From Pegea sp. RAD2-039 (Eukaryota > Chordata > Thaliacea > Salpida > Salpidae), in assembly GCA_034620365.1 (NCBI GenBank), contig JAQGEQ010000186.1, forward strand, positions 186,001 through 250,000: a stretch of DNA of 64,000 nt, given 5' to 3'. The position numbers were made by a program, and so were the translations under genes. The stretch's first letter is position 1; each line of letters begins with the position of its first letter. Positions 28,593 to 40,600 of this stretch are shown piece after piece. The notes below the pieces were generated by a model that ran no database searches, was not told the origin of the DNA, and saw nothing but the letters and a program-made list of their open reading frames with translations.

Positions 28593-31500
28593 GGCCCCTG
28601 CGCAAGGATGACACGCAAAATCGTGAAGCGTTCCTCATTTTACCAAAATTTTTACCTCTTAATTACGACCTTGTAAGCTAATTACGGTTGATATTTTTGA
28701 CCAGGTCCAACATATTCTCGCTTCCACCACTGCTCTATCATCTGGACCATCTTGTGTGGTTTGGGATTTAAAGAAAAACGAACCAGTTATCAAAGTCCAC
28801 GATCCTTCTGGACGAGTAAGTTGCTAAGCAACAACTTGAACAACTTTTCATCTTCTGTATATTCAGATGCAATGTAGTGATGTTGCTTGGCATCCAGAGG
28901 TAGCAACTCAGCTGGTTTTATCTTCTGAAGACGATCATCTCCCAATTGTTCAATTATGGGATTTGAGATTCGCTGCTAGCCCTGTTAAAGTAATTAAACT
29001 CCAAGGTCTTCTTCAACTCAACATCATCTTCTAGGTGTTTAAAGAGCATAAAAAAGGGGTCCTCTCGGTTGCTTGGTCTTCTCATGATGCTGATCTTGTG
29101 TTGAGTTGCTCTAAAACTAACGAAATATTTTGCTGGAATCCAAATTACGAACCAATTGAAGTTGGTGAAGTGATCTTGTTTCATTTGAAGCTAATCTTCA
29201 TCTTCTAGGTGATGTATGATCTCACAACCAGCTCTCAATGGAGCTTCGACATCCAATGGTGCCCTAGAGACCCAAATATTATTTCTAGCGGTTCATATGA
29301 CGGCCAGATATCCATCTACTCGTTGATGACTGGTGGTTTCCAAGCTGATAGCTCAGTTAGCAACCGACAGCGCGATGCAGTGAGTCCTTCATCACGTGAC
29401 TCCTCATCAAATCTTCATCTTTCAGCTCGCTGAATCTTTTGGAAGTAATTTTGGGGGCTCCTTACCAGTAGTCCAAGATACTCCGAAGAAGATCGTCGGT
29501 AAACCTCTAAAGAATCCTCCGAAATGGATGAAGTCTTGTTGCGGAGTCTCTTTTGCGGTAAGATCCTCATCCTCATCTTCTTCTTTGATTTAAAGTTTCT
29601 CAACAGTTTGGTGGAAGACTTGTGTCTTATGGAAAAGATGAGAAGAACGTTTACATCAGTCAGGTAGGTTGTGGACCAGTTTGTGTCCCTGTTACATCAG
29701 TTTTAATGGACAGGTGGTCACCGAAGAGAAGTTATTGAAGAGATCCGAAGATCTCCGCGCAGCTCTCGTCTCCGACGAAACCTGTCTCGCTTATTGTAAA
29801 AAAAAAGTTGAATCTGCAGCTAGTGAGTTAGAAGAAGATATTTGGAACTTTCTTCTCGTAAGTGATGACGTAATAGCGACTGGTCACGTGACCAGCGGTC
29901 TGTTTGAAGGTCAACTTTGAAAGTGAACCCAGAAAGAAGTATTTGGAATTGTTGGGATACAACACAAAAGATTTGAAGGCTAAGGTGAGATCGGATTTGA
30001 TGATGATGACGTCATCAATTGATCTTTGTAAAGTTTGAAGATCATTTAAAGACTGGATCAGTGGATGAAGAAGTCTCTAAAGAAGTTGATGATCTTCAAA
30101 TCATTGGAGAAGATGTAAGTGTCTTCTCTTCTTATTCTCATCTTGAACGATCTTCCATCAACAGCATGAAGTTGAAGAAGAAAAAAAAGAAGAAGCAACA
30201 GAAGATCAACTTCTCACAATCCCTCTCGTCGAAGGAGGTACACATCTTCATCTTTCTAAGATCTTTTAAACTGATCTCTAAGTCTTTTGGTTCTTTTGAA
30301 TCTTTTAGTAAAATTTTTAGATCAAGCATCTGTTGGTTGCTTCCATAAAATTCGAGGAAAATTATCGAAATTGAGTTTATTGTCTAGAGGTATTTACCCC
30401 CCTCCCCTCCCTCCACCTTAATTCTCTTAATTGGTCCACTTGAACCACCTCTAATTGACCCACAAAGCAATCAATCAACCCAAGATGGTCCACAAGTCGA
30501 ACAATTTGCCTGAAACCTACATCCGGCTGTCCCATTAAAACTTGTTTATCTAAACAGACGTGGACAGTCTGATAAGTCAGGCCCTGCTGGTCGGTGACTA
30601 CCAAGCAGCTGTGGACTTGTGTGTCCATGACCATCGAATGGCGGACGCGATTGTGATCGCGATTGCAGGTGGCAAAGAGCTTCTTGAGAAAACGCAACAA
30701 CATTACCTCGAGACCTCAAAGTCAAAGATCTCGAAAGTAAACTCGTTATCGCGCGCTCATGACGTCATCAACGCTTTTTACTCAGCTACTATCAGCCGTG
30801 GTAACCAAGGACTGGGCGAAGATCGTGACCACTTGTGACGTCACAAATTGGAAGGAAGCTTTCGCCTGTCTTCTCACATTTGCTTCCGACGCCGAATTCA
30901 AAACTCTTTGCGGTCAGCATCTTCGCTCAATGTGATGACGTCATCAACGCGATATTTGTAGATGAATTGGGTTCACGATTAGAAGCAGAACCTAGTTTAC
31001 GTCACAACGCGTGCTTGTGTTACGTCTGTTCGGGTAATGTGGAGAAGCTGACGTCATGCTGGGACACGATTCGCGGTTCGGAATCGGTTGCTAGTGACAA
31101 CAGCGCGCAAGATTTCATTGAGAAGATTATGGTTCAAATTCGGTTGTTGTCACGCGCTGATGACGTCACAAACTTGATCGGTACACTGACAGCGGAGAAA
31201 TTGGCCCAATACGCGTCACTACTTGCGGACCAGGGCAGTTTTGATGTTGCTATGGAAGTCCTACCAGCTAATTGTGATAAGGTGACTGTTGTGTTATTTG
31301 ACTTGTGACGTCATCAACAGCGCGTTTCAGCCCGCTGTCAAAGTACTCCGTGATCGTCTTCATCATCTACAAGATGTCGAACAACCACAACAACAACAAA
31401 CCAATCAGAGTAACCAAGCAACCAATCAAGTAACCAACCAAGGTTACCAAGCAACCAACCAAACAACCAGTCAAGGTTACCAAGCAACTAGTCAAGGTTA

Positions 31501-33457
31501 CCAAGCAACCAGCCAAGGTTACCAAGCAACCAATCAAGCAACCAGCCAAGGTTACCAAGCAACTAGTCAAGGTTACCAAGCAACCAGCCAGGTAACTGAA
31601 TCTACTTTTTGAGATTTTGTTGTGAAAATACTTACTTTTAGCAGCACCCTCAAATCAATCCTTATTCAGCTAAGAGACATATAACAAGAAACCAATATGC
31701 AAATGGTAACTACCATCACCACAACAACCATATTTTCATTTATTTATCTACAGTACAACCAGCACCAGTTGCTACTAATTTCTTTACACCAGCACCAGTG
31801 GCTAGGACTCCAAATTCATTGTATACTCCTCAAGTACTTCTCATATTTCACAACTTTTACAAAAAATCATAAAAAATTTTATAAAAACTTCAGCAGCAAC
31901 CATTAAACCAGCAACAACCACTTCAGCAACCATTAAACCAGCAACAACCACTTCAGCAACCATTAAACCAGCAACAACCACTTCAACAACCATTAAACCA
32001 GCAACAACCATCCGTAAACACCACCTACAACGGCTACACAAGTATGACATCAAAACCAGGGCTAGTGATGACGTCACAACCGCCACTAAGCGGCGCTGGA
32101 GATCCTATTCTCACGTCATCTGCTTCTGGAAGAAGAGCAACTCCTGGATGGAATGATCCTCCCCAACTTGATCCTAATCGTGTTCCAAAGAGCAAAAAAG
32201 TTAGATGATAATTCAAATCTTTCACCATGTACTAACTAATTGTTTGTTGTCATAGCAACCGGTCCACAAGCCACAATTTACATTACCAGACAATATTATG
32301 ACTCCAACTGCCCAACAACAGCAACCACTGCCTGGACTAGGACAGCAACAGCCCTATTTGATGCAGCCCCACCTTCAGCAACCTTCTGCTGCGGGTCAAC
32401 AACCGATGCCAACAATGCAGAAGATGGTGGTAAGTGAAACCGCTAGTTGTCGCTCTTGTTCACTTCTAACATGACACAGAATGATTTCGAATTGATTGAA
32501 GATGACATTAATCAGGTTAATGAGGTTTTTAGTTGCTTTGATGATGGAATTTTAGTTGCCATGGTGATAGGTTTTTGGTTTCCATAGTGATAGGTTTTTA
32601 GTTACTAAGGTGATTGGTTTTTAGTTGCTATGGTGATGGGTTTTTAGTTGCCATGGTGATGGGTTTTTGTTACTAAGGCGATGGGTTTTAGTTACTATAG
32701 TGATGGGTTTTTTAGTTGCCATGGTGACGGTTTTGAGTTGCTATGGTAACGGTTTTTAGTTGATATGGTGATGGGTTTTTGGTTTCCATAGTGATAGGTT
32801 TTTAGTTGCTATGGTGACGGTTTTGAGTTGCTATGGTAACGGTTTTTAGTTGATATGGTGATAGGTATTTAGTTGCCATGGTGATGGTTTTTAGTTGTCA
32901 TGGTGATGGGTTGTTGTGGTTTGTTTTGTGTTTTAAACAATTTTTTAACTCTTTTGTAGCCGAATCAAGCAGCAAATACGGCTTCAGTTCCAACTCGAGC
33001 GCTTCGGGCTGCTCCAAAAGCTCCAATTCCGCAAGAACATCAAATTCTTCAAGATACAATTATCGAGTTGATCAAAAAATGTCGTGAAATGACTTCCAAT
33101 CCGGTTAGTAGCTTGTGTCCCAAAACTTCATCTTAACTTCTTCATCTTTAGTTACACAAACGCAAATTAGATGATTGTTCGAAACGTCTCGACTTCCTCT
33201 ACGACAAACTTCGCGCTCAAACCGTAAGTGACCACAACAACCGACCCACAAATACCAACCATGTCACTACATTACAGTTATCAGCCCCGATTTTAACTGG
33301 TTTACATCAAGTGGTCCACAGTATACAAGCACGTGACTACGAGACCAGTATCTACCAATACACTGAGATTGTTTCCAAATCGAACTTTTCTGAGGTTTCA
33401 GCTTTCATGACAGGCCTCAAAATGCTTCTTCAAATCGCGCAGCAGCTTCGAGTTTAG
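27666..33457 (+). CDS. SEC31: SEC31, COPII outer coat subunit
   Basis: Outer-cage subunit of the COPII coat at ER exit sites; partners are SEC13 and, through its Pro-rich region, SEC23/SAR1. Twenty-six phase-consistent exons: 27666-27871, 27923-28115, 28169-28303, 28705-28815, 28867-28989, 29035-29160, 29209-29379, 29426-29557, 29607-29663, 29714-29857, 29910-29984, 30034-30114, 30165-30237, 30309-30389, 30558-30736, 30786-30912, 30962-31281, 31331-31591, 31642-31705, 31754-31833, 31894-32199, 32256-32429, 32480-32515, 32960-33103, 33152-33223, 33278-33457. They give about 1216 residues (human SEC31A 1220). Residues 1-400 form WD40 blades ([19 protein letters not shown]). The helical ACE1 domain includes NRMAD-like [19 protein letters not shown]. 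Then come Gln-rich repeats, GWNDPPQL (the SEC23/SAR1-contacting type motif) and a C-terminal helical domain ([20 protein letters not shown]). Odd points: a U6 gene in intron 3, two coding minisatellites and an intronic array. Confidence 0.96.
28471..28512 (+). promoter_or_regulatory. snRNA-type promoter of U6 copy 2
   Basis: The PSE-like block beginning CCCACAAACACTAAAC at 28472 and TATATAA at 28506-28512 start 30 bases upstream of the RNA. The farther-upstream GTCACTTTGTCC present in the other copies is missing here. Confidence 0.8.
28536..28641 (+). ncRNA. U6: U6 spliceosomal snRNA, copy 2 (in SEC31 intron)
   Basis: A complete U6 with the same 106-nt RNA as copy 1. It is nested in the SEC31 intron 28304-28704 in the sense orientation. 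Promoter elements are present and a short 3' flank (ACCAAAATTTTTACCTCTTA) is shared with copies 3 and 4. Confidence 0.97.
31384..31591 (+). repeat. Coding minisatellite in SEC31 (QGYQAT repeats)
   Basis: About 200 bp of imperfect, in-frame repeats built on GGTTACCAAGCAACC, encoding Q-G-Y-Q-A-T-N/S repeats in the disordered middle of SEC31. The core reads GTTACC-A-AGCAAC, an inverted repeat with a 1-nt spacer. The exon ends in a repeat (AGCCAG followed by GTAACT), so a repeat unit also supplies the splice donor. Confidence 0.9.
31894..32012 (+). repeat. Coding 30-bp minisatellite in SEC31
   Basis: About four near-identical 30-bp units (CAGCAACCATTAAACCAGCA...) immediately after the exon start, each encoding [10 protein letters not shown]. 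The repeat lies in the Pro/Gln-rich linker before the GWNDPP motif. Confidence 0.92.
32530..32925 (+). repeat. X-box-like tandem array in a SEC31 intron
   Basis: About 16-17 diverged units of roughly 23-25 bp, each of the form TTTTTAGTTGCTATGGTGATGG, in the intron 32516-32959. The best units read GTTGCTATGGTAAC, whose complement GTTACCATAGCAAC is an RFX X-box-type palindrome with the usual 2-nt spacer. Other units drift to GTGAT in the right half. Confidence 0.9.
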
Positions 33458-33747
33458 TAGTGAATACACCAAAATGGTTTGAAGCAAAAATGGAACAAAG
33501 ACATCAACAATTTCTTCAAATATGTACCCCCACCCCCCATATTTATCATTTCTTGTGCGGTATTTAGTTTGTTAGTTCATTTTGTAAATATTTCTTTTTA
33601 AATCGATTTTTTTCAACTATATTGTTCTCGAATTAGTTATCACGTGACCACTTAGCTGTGTTGTGGATTTGCTTTTTTCTTGGATATTTTAGTTGCTATA
33701 AAAATTTAGTGGATTTGACAGACTGACAAGGTGTTTGAAACGGAATT

Positions 33748-33753
33748 AATAAA
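33748..33753 (+). terminator. Poly(A) signal of SEC31
   Basis: AATAAA about 290 bases after the SEC31 stop codon, followed by GT-rich sequence (GTGTTTGTGT). Confidence 0.55.
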
Positions 33754-33759
33754 CTAACA

Positions 33760-34629
33760 AAGTGTTTGTGTATTTGCTTCTCATCTGTGTTTCGTTTCTC
33801 CTTAAATAACAAGAATACAAATTATTCAATTTATCATTAAATCCTTTCTAAGTTTTTACAAAAGTCGAAATTTTTGGAATATTTTTGTAAAGTTAGAAAA
33901 TCAATGATTTAATATTTGTCACTTAGCTAATGATAACAGATCTAACTGTCAGAAAAGCTCTCAGAGGAGCTGAAGACTTGAAGCTCACATAAAAACATCA
34001 ATTTGTATTTTGTAGGTTTCAAAACCTTTTAATGTAGAAGTATAATTGAAAATTGAGGAAAGTAAATAATTCCACAAATAAGTTTGATGCAAAAGTAAAA
34101 AGATTAGAAACTGATTTTCTTGTAAACATCAAATATTTATTCCTCAATTTCAAAACAGCTGAATAATTTATTTGGATTTTGGCAAAAGTTGAAGAAGTCT
34201 CCTCAAAAAAAACTTAATGATTAAACATCAATTTATAGAAGACATTCAAAGATTTTAATTAATAAAATTTCAAAAAAACTTCAAATTTTTTTACATTAAA
34301 ATGAAATCATTAAAAGATTTGTCAAAAAAACTCATCAAATATTAAAGAACTTCACATCTGCTTCACATCTGTTTCACTTCGCTGCTTTTTCAGACAATTT
34401 TTTTCAAACTTTTATTTTGACGCTGAAACAACAAAGGTACAAACCACACCAAGAAGTGATTGGAGTCAAAAACACGACAAAGACGAGATAAGAGCGGCCG
34501 CTAGGTGACGCTAGTCAAAATTCGGATCTTCATCATCTATAAAATTATTAAAAATATTCATCTTGAAACACTGGGGGCAATTTTTTGCAAAAAAAACTTC
34601 GGAAACACTATTCAGATTACGTCATCACT
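33760..34629. other. Intergenic between convergent SEC31 and LAR-type gene
   Basis: AT-rich spacer that should contain the 3' UTRs of both convergent genes. No clear AATAAA was found on the minus strand after the phosphatase stop. A single GCGGCCGC octamer at about 34495 has no evident role. Confidence 0.5.
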
Positions 34630-37600
34630 TCAAGCGGTTTGTGGGGTACTGGTGTAATGATCAAATGAACCTAGATATTCTAATGCGGCCCTGTAACAGA
34701 ACTGGTATTGGTCCTCGGTTTGGACCATGGCAGGTCGCTGGGTCCGCAATGTTTTGACAGTCTGTATGAAAAATATCAGTAAAAAATGAAATTAGGACCA
34801 CAACCACGTGTACCTGGTACATATCGACCACAGACTCGGTCCTCATTCTTTCCAGGGCGATACTGAGAGTGATGAAGACCCCAGTTCGCCCCACACCAGC
34901 GCTACAGTGGACAGTTATTGGTCCCTCTTGTCCAAATTGGTCTTTAGTTTTATGAACTTGACCAATAAAGTCGATAAAACCTTCTCCGGACCGGGGGACA
35001 GCTTGCTCTGGCCAATCAGTGAACTGAAATTGCCGAATCGTCCTCGACTGCCCATCCCGGGCGTCAGTGACCTAATAATGGTCCACATTAGTGGACAAAC
35101 AGCCCACAAATTGACCTATCTTACCTTAAACTCTCTCAGAATAAACTGTGGCATGCGGTACTGGTTAATTGGGTCCACCACAAAGTATTGGTACCGGGCC
35201 GACCTTTCTATGGGCCAGTATTGATGACATTTGTCCTACAAGCGACCACAACATCAACAACCACCTTTGATGCGGACCAGACCACTTACTCGGCCCTGTT
35301 CGCGAAGCTTCGTCAACATCACGACAATTGTTGAGTTGTGTTCCCAAAGCATTCTCCAAAAGTCATCGGTTGTTACTGCCAACGGTCCCTGGGTTGCTAT
35401 GTACGCTTGTCGCTGTCTGTGACGTCACACATTGGTTACATGACACGTGATAGTCACGTGACTGACCGGTAGCCATCTATGAAGCTAGCATTGATATAAT
35501 CCGACCCTTCAACGCCGCTAACCGGGGCCAGGGGCACCCTCGAGCTTTCAAGCGGGAGAATGTTGACCAATCGGTTCTTGAACTTGTTGGCCGGTGAGTA
35601 GGCGGACACGAAGCAAGTGGGCGTGGCCTTTGGTCCAGATAGACCCTAAACAAAATGACTTTTTACGAAAAAGGCCCAAAAAATTTTTTTTATTTACTTT
35701 AAATTCAGCTTCCATTTTGGTCACTTCGTTGTCACCTTCAGCGCGCGTAAGATCGCGAAGATGATTAAAGAGATCACGTGCTTGAATCTCTGTGTTGCCA
35801 CTAGTAACTGCTTCCAGTAGCGAGTCATGGATAAAGATGTATTGATCTTCAGATTGCACCTGAAGATCAATTAAAAGATTAAAATGATGAAGATGAGGAA
35901 GATACTGACCATATAATTACGTTCTGCTCTCATACAAGTCACTTGTCCGTAAATATCGATAGTCTTCTCGCTTTTGATTCGTTCTAATTGTGCGTCTATG
36001 CAAATGAAGCAACCAGCGCGACCAACACCCGCACTAGAACACGAAAAGTCCCGGATGTTTCGATTTCGATATTCAGGGACACAAGTTACCTGCAGTGGAC
36101 CACTATTGGACCCATTTCAGTGGTACAATTTGATTTAACTCTTTTAATGAACGATAAAACTGAAGTGGCATGTTCAGGGACTGCGTGATCGGGCCAAGCA
36201 GTAAATTGGAAGTGCCTCACTTCTCGCTGCTTCTCATATCCGATCTAAGAAGACAGATGACGCTATGATCGCATGAAAGATCTATTACCTTGGAAACGAG
36301 GAAGGTTCGACAAATAAAAGTTGCTAGTTGTGTTTCTTCTGTCATTTGAACTGAAATTTCTTCATAAGATTCACTTGTCTCTAAACTCGGCCAATATTGA
36401 TCACATTTAATCTGAATAACATCCCAATTAGAGTCTTCAACTTGATGACGTCACTCACTTTTCCTTTCTCTTCACATTTCGTCATCATCACGATTACAGA
36501 AGATCTTTGCTCCCAAATCATCCTCCAGAAATCGTGGAAAGTGTTCTTTGTGGGTCCTTGGGTCGCGATGTACGCGTTCTCTTTTCGAAATCCGCTGATG
36601 TAGTTAGCGTTGATGTAATCTGATCCGGGAATTCCCTCAATCGAAGATAAGATGACGCGCGTGTGATCATACGCGACTACATTTGCATATCGGTTCTTCG
36701 ACTTGTTATCTTCCAAACGAGAATTTTCCCATTTGAATTGCTGGCCTGGATCAATTGTCTAAAAGTATACAAAATGGCTTTATTCGAAAAAGCCCCGAAA
36801 ATCACGAATTGATGTGAAAATAAGCTACCTGATATTCTTGAGCAAATTTCAGATTGTCATTGGCTCGTAACTGCATCACGTGATCCTTGAAATGAACTAT
36901 GTTGATTGGTGGACGACTTGTCATAGCTGTGACATCATGAACAGCAATTATGCAAATGTAGTTGATAATAAATGAATTATTGATAGAGAAAAATTGATTT
37001 TTTTTCTTTTCTAACCTGAATTGGTACATTTTTGTCTTCTGATATCGACAGGATCATGTTCTACTCGATTATTGAGCAGTGGTTGATGAAGATGCGAATT
37101 ATTCAAATTTTTCATATCAATATTTGAATAAGAATCATCAAATTTGAAATTATTTCGATTTTGTGAGTTTTGTTCGCCAGATTTACGTCTAAAACGAATC
37201 CTTTGAAGACCGGATGTTGATCGGAGTCAACTAACTTCCTGTAGAAGATGATCGAAAAGATGAGGATGAGGATCACAAGAGCGGCAGTGATTGGAGCAAC
37301 AATCCATAGAAGTCCTTCATCTTCAACAATCTTATCACTTGAAGATGTAGGCGAGACTTCATTGAGAGCGATCTCAAATACCTCCGAAAATTCACTTGAT
37401 ACAAATTGAAGAGTCTAAAACTTCAAGGTTCTGCGAGTTTGTTGCGAATTTCAGGGACCTAAAACTGACCTTTGAGACCAGAACTGCCCTCATAAAGACC
37501 CGGTAAGACCCGGGAGAAATTGGCTTATTCACAATACTCCCGTAATTGATTTGATCGCCCAATTCGATCGTCTTATGAAGACCGAGCACATTAAATCGAG

Positions 37601-40600
37601 CTGTTATGTACGGCATCTTCCCTAAAGACTACAAGAAGATTGATCTTAGAAGCTAAAAAGATGAGGATCATCACAAACCCGTCGACGTCTGAGTGTTTGA
37701 GATGCACCCATCAATTCATTCTGACTAATCGAGTCAGGAAGGAAATTGACAAATCCTGTTCGGTTAGTTGGAACAACAACAATAAAATATCTACAAATAA
37801 TCAAATAAACAATCGCAATTTTGTGATTAGTTGTTTGTTACTCTGCAAGAAGATTGTGATTGGTTGGTCTTGATAACGTCACAATAGCGCGATGATTTTG
37901 TATATCAACCAGTGGTGTTGGTATAATCATCTTTTGAGTGGTTCTTCCGGAAACCATATATGTCAAGACACCATCACAAGAACCATCAACTGATAGAGAA
38001 GATGAAGACACACTTGAAAGATCTTTTCATCTTACCTGATTGATCAGTGATTGAAACAGTTACTGTGAAGTTGTAACTAGTTCCTTCTCCTAAATTTGAT
38101 ACTTTCATGTTCGTCTCATAAGTCTCATAACTCTCAACAATTTTTCCCGAAATTTCTCCAGAAATTCTACAAAAAAATTTCAATAAAATCTTTTAAAGGA
38201 CTAAAAGTAGTGACCTGGTCGTGACGATGAACTTATGGACCAGGTCACTGTCCAAAGGGTTCCAACGAAGCCATGTTGAGTTTGATGAAGCTTGGGTTAC
38301 TTCAAGACCAGTTAGAGTGACATTGGGACACACTGGTCTCGGTGGAGAGACCAAAACTTCGATTTTATTGCTCAATTGACTCAAACCGCCTTCATTTTTC
38401 GCTGCAACTTGAAACTGATATCTAAAATTTAAAAAAGTCAAAAATGGCTTTTATCGAAAAATCCCCGGAAAAAATTTACTTTTCTAAAATTTGAACATTT
38501 TTGAAACGATAAAATTCTGTGGTGACGTCAATAGTTTCTGAAGACGTCGGTGGGTCCAAAGAGCTCCATTCAAGCTGGTAACCAATCGTTGGACCATTTG
38601 ATAAATGATATGGCAGAGGGTCCCAACTTAAATCGATTACATATGGAGTAGAATGGACCCCTTTTTGGGGCTTGATTAAATGGGTGTCAGCTCGAAGATT
38701 TTGAGGTGGAGCATCTGGTTTTACTGCTGGTAGAGAAATGGTTTTGCTAGCTGGTTGTCCGGTTCCTATGACAACAGATCAACTTGTATTTTTGGGAATT
38801 AAGAAAAGTTTTTGAAACCTTCAGAATTAGTTGCTGAAAGTTGGAAAGTATATGTCCAACCAGGAAATACGTCATTAGGTGTGTAGTGGTCAGTCGTGAC
38901 GTCAAAGAAGCGCGATATCCAATCAGAACCACATTTTTCTGGTGTTAAACATCTACACAACATCAGTTGATGACGTCATTCACACTGATTACGTCACACC
39001 TGTATCGAAGTTGCCAGTTGAGGTAATTGGATATGGACAGGTCATTGGGCTTCCAAGTGACCAGGGCTTCATTACCAGCGGTCTTGGACACTGATAGTTG
39101 GGGAACTTTGGGAACTGTTTAATTGATGGCAGTGTTTACAAAGTGAAAAAATTTAAATTTTCTTATTCGGAGACACTGACCGATTCCTTTGGTACAAACT
39201 GACTGCTCAGCGCTTGTAGATCCCGATCCTTCTCGCGTCGCGGCACACATCGAATATTTGTAACAACTTTTCACCTCCAACCCTTTCAATGTATACATCT
39301 ACTCGAAAAAACGCCATTTTCGTCAATGAGCTGATGACGTCATATCGCACCATGAAACCATAATCATCAATAGTGACGTCATCAACTTTAAGCATCGCGT
39401 ACATCTGCTTGGACTTCTTGTTGAGATGCTCTTCTTCGAGAGTCAAGCTCTTTCGATAGATGATGTCGTAACTAGTGATCTTCCCGTTGCTACTAGCAAC
39501 AGGGATTGGTAACCAACGGAAGAGGACAGATGAAGAGTTGATTGCGGATGCAGTGATATTGGAAGGACCTACTCCTGGCTCTGATGTGGATGAAAGTGAT
39601 CAATAGATGACGATGATGCGTTGCAGATGACGCGCGATGATGATGACGTCACACACACATACTTGATTCGTCGGTAGTGATGACGACATGCGCGCTTTTC
39701 GGGCCTTCGCCAACTTGCGTAGATGCACTGATGCGGAAATGATAAATGGAATAAGGACGCAGTTGCCTAGCAACGAATGACGTTTCCATGCAAACCATCT
39801 TTTGTTCGTTTCCAACCGCTTCATTCATCACATTTAATCGTTGCATGTACACCGAATACCATCGAAGTTCACCATTCATCTGTGACGTCATCACCGGTGA
39901 CCACGTCACTTCGACTGTACTCGCGTCGATGGCATGAACACTGACGTCACTGGGTGGCGCTGTTGGCGCTGCGGACAGTTACGACAACTATGATGACGTC
40001 ATGCGTCAATAATAATTCGATAATTATTATTATTACGTCATCAACTAGTACGCATGCGACTGTGACGTCACTTCGACTGTGACGTCATTAACGGTGGCTT
40101 TTAGTGATGACGTCATCACTGGTTGCTATGGGACAATGATGATTACTGAAAGTTGCGCTTTAAAGCATTCCCGATTGTTGCCATGCCGACAATGACGTCA
40201 CTGTCGTTCAGTGACGTCACACGCCCAAAAGTCGAAAAAATATTGTAAAGTTGCCATGGCAACCGACTTACCACCAGCGTGAGTAGAGATGCGAATTGGT
40301 CGTGAGCTAACACCAGTGACGTCATCAACGCGCGCTGCGATCCGGAAGAGGTAAGCAGTATTGGGATGCAAGGAGTCGACTTGAAACTCCTCGGCACCTT
40401 TCACCACGACACGCTGCTCGCTCTCCTGCAACGATGACGTCATCAAAGCATCAGATGGCGGTGACGTCACAAAGCACTTACACACGTGATGCAGCGGAAG
40501 AAGATCAGATAGGAGTTGGAAGATCGATTAAAGGAGGAAGATGAAGACTTCCAGTGGACGCGAATCGCGTTCTTACTTTGAGCTTCACCTTCGAAGTTAC

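Noticed and set aside
31367-31579. Minus-strand frame opposite the SEC31 QGYQAT repeat
   Set aside because: It is a shadow of the repeat on the other strand; SEC31 continuity supports the plus strand.
34485-34510. GCGGCCGC site as a cloning or vector remnant
   Set aside because: The flanking sequence continues smoothly into the phosphatase 3' region and shows no vector sequence I recognise.
39207-39446. Unspliced 79-codon frame in the FN5 region of the phosphatase
   Set aside because: It reads through an intron. Splicing 39351 to 39298 restores the FN3 frame ([20 protein letters not shown]).
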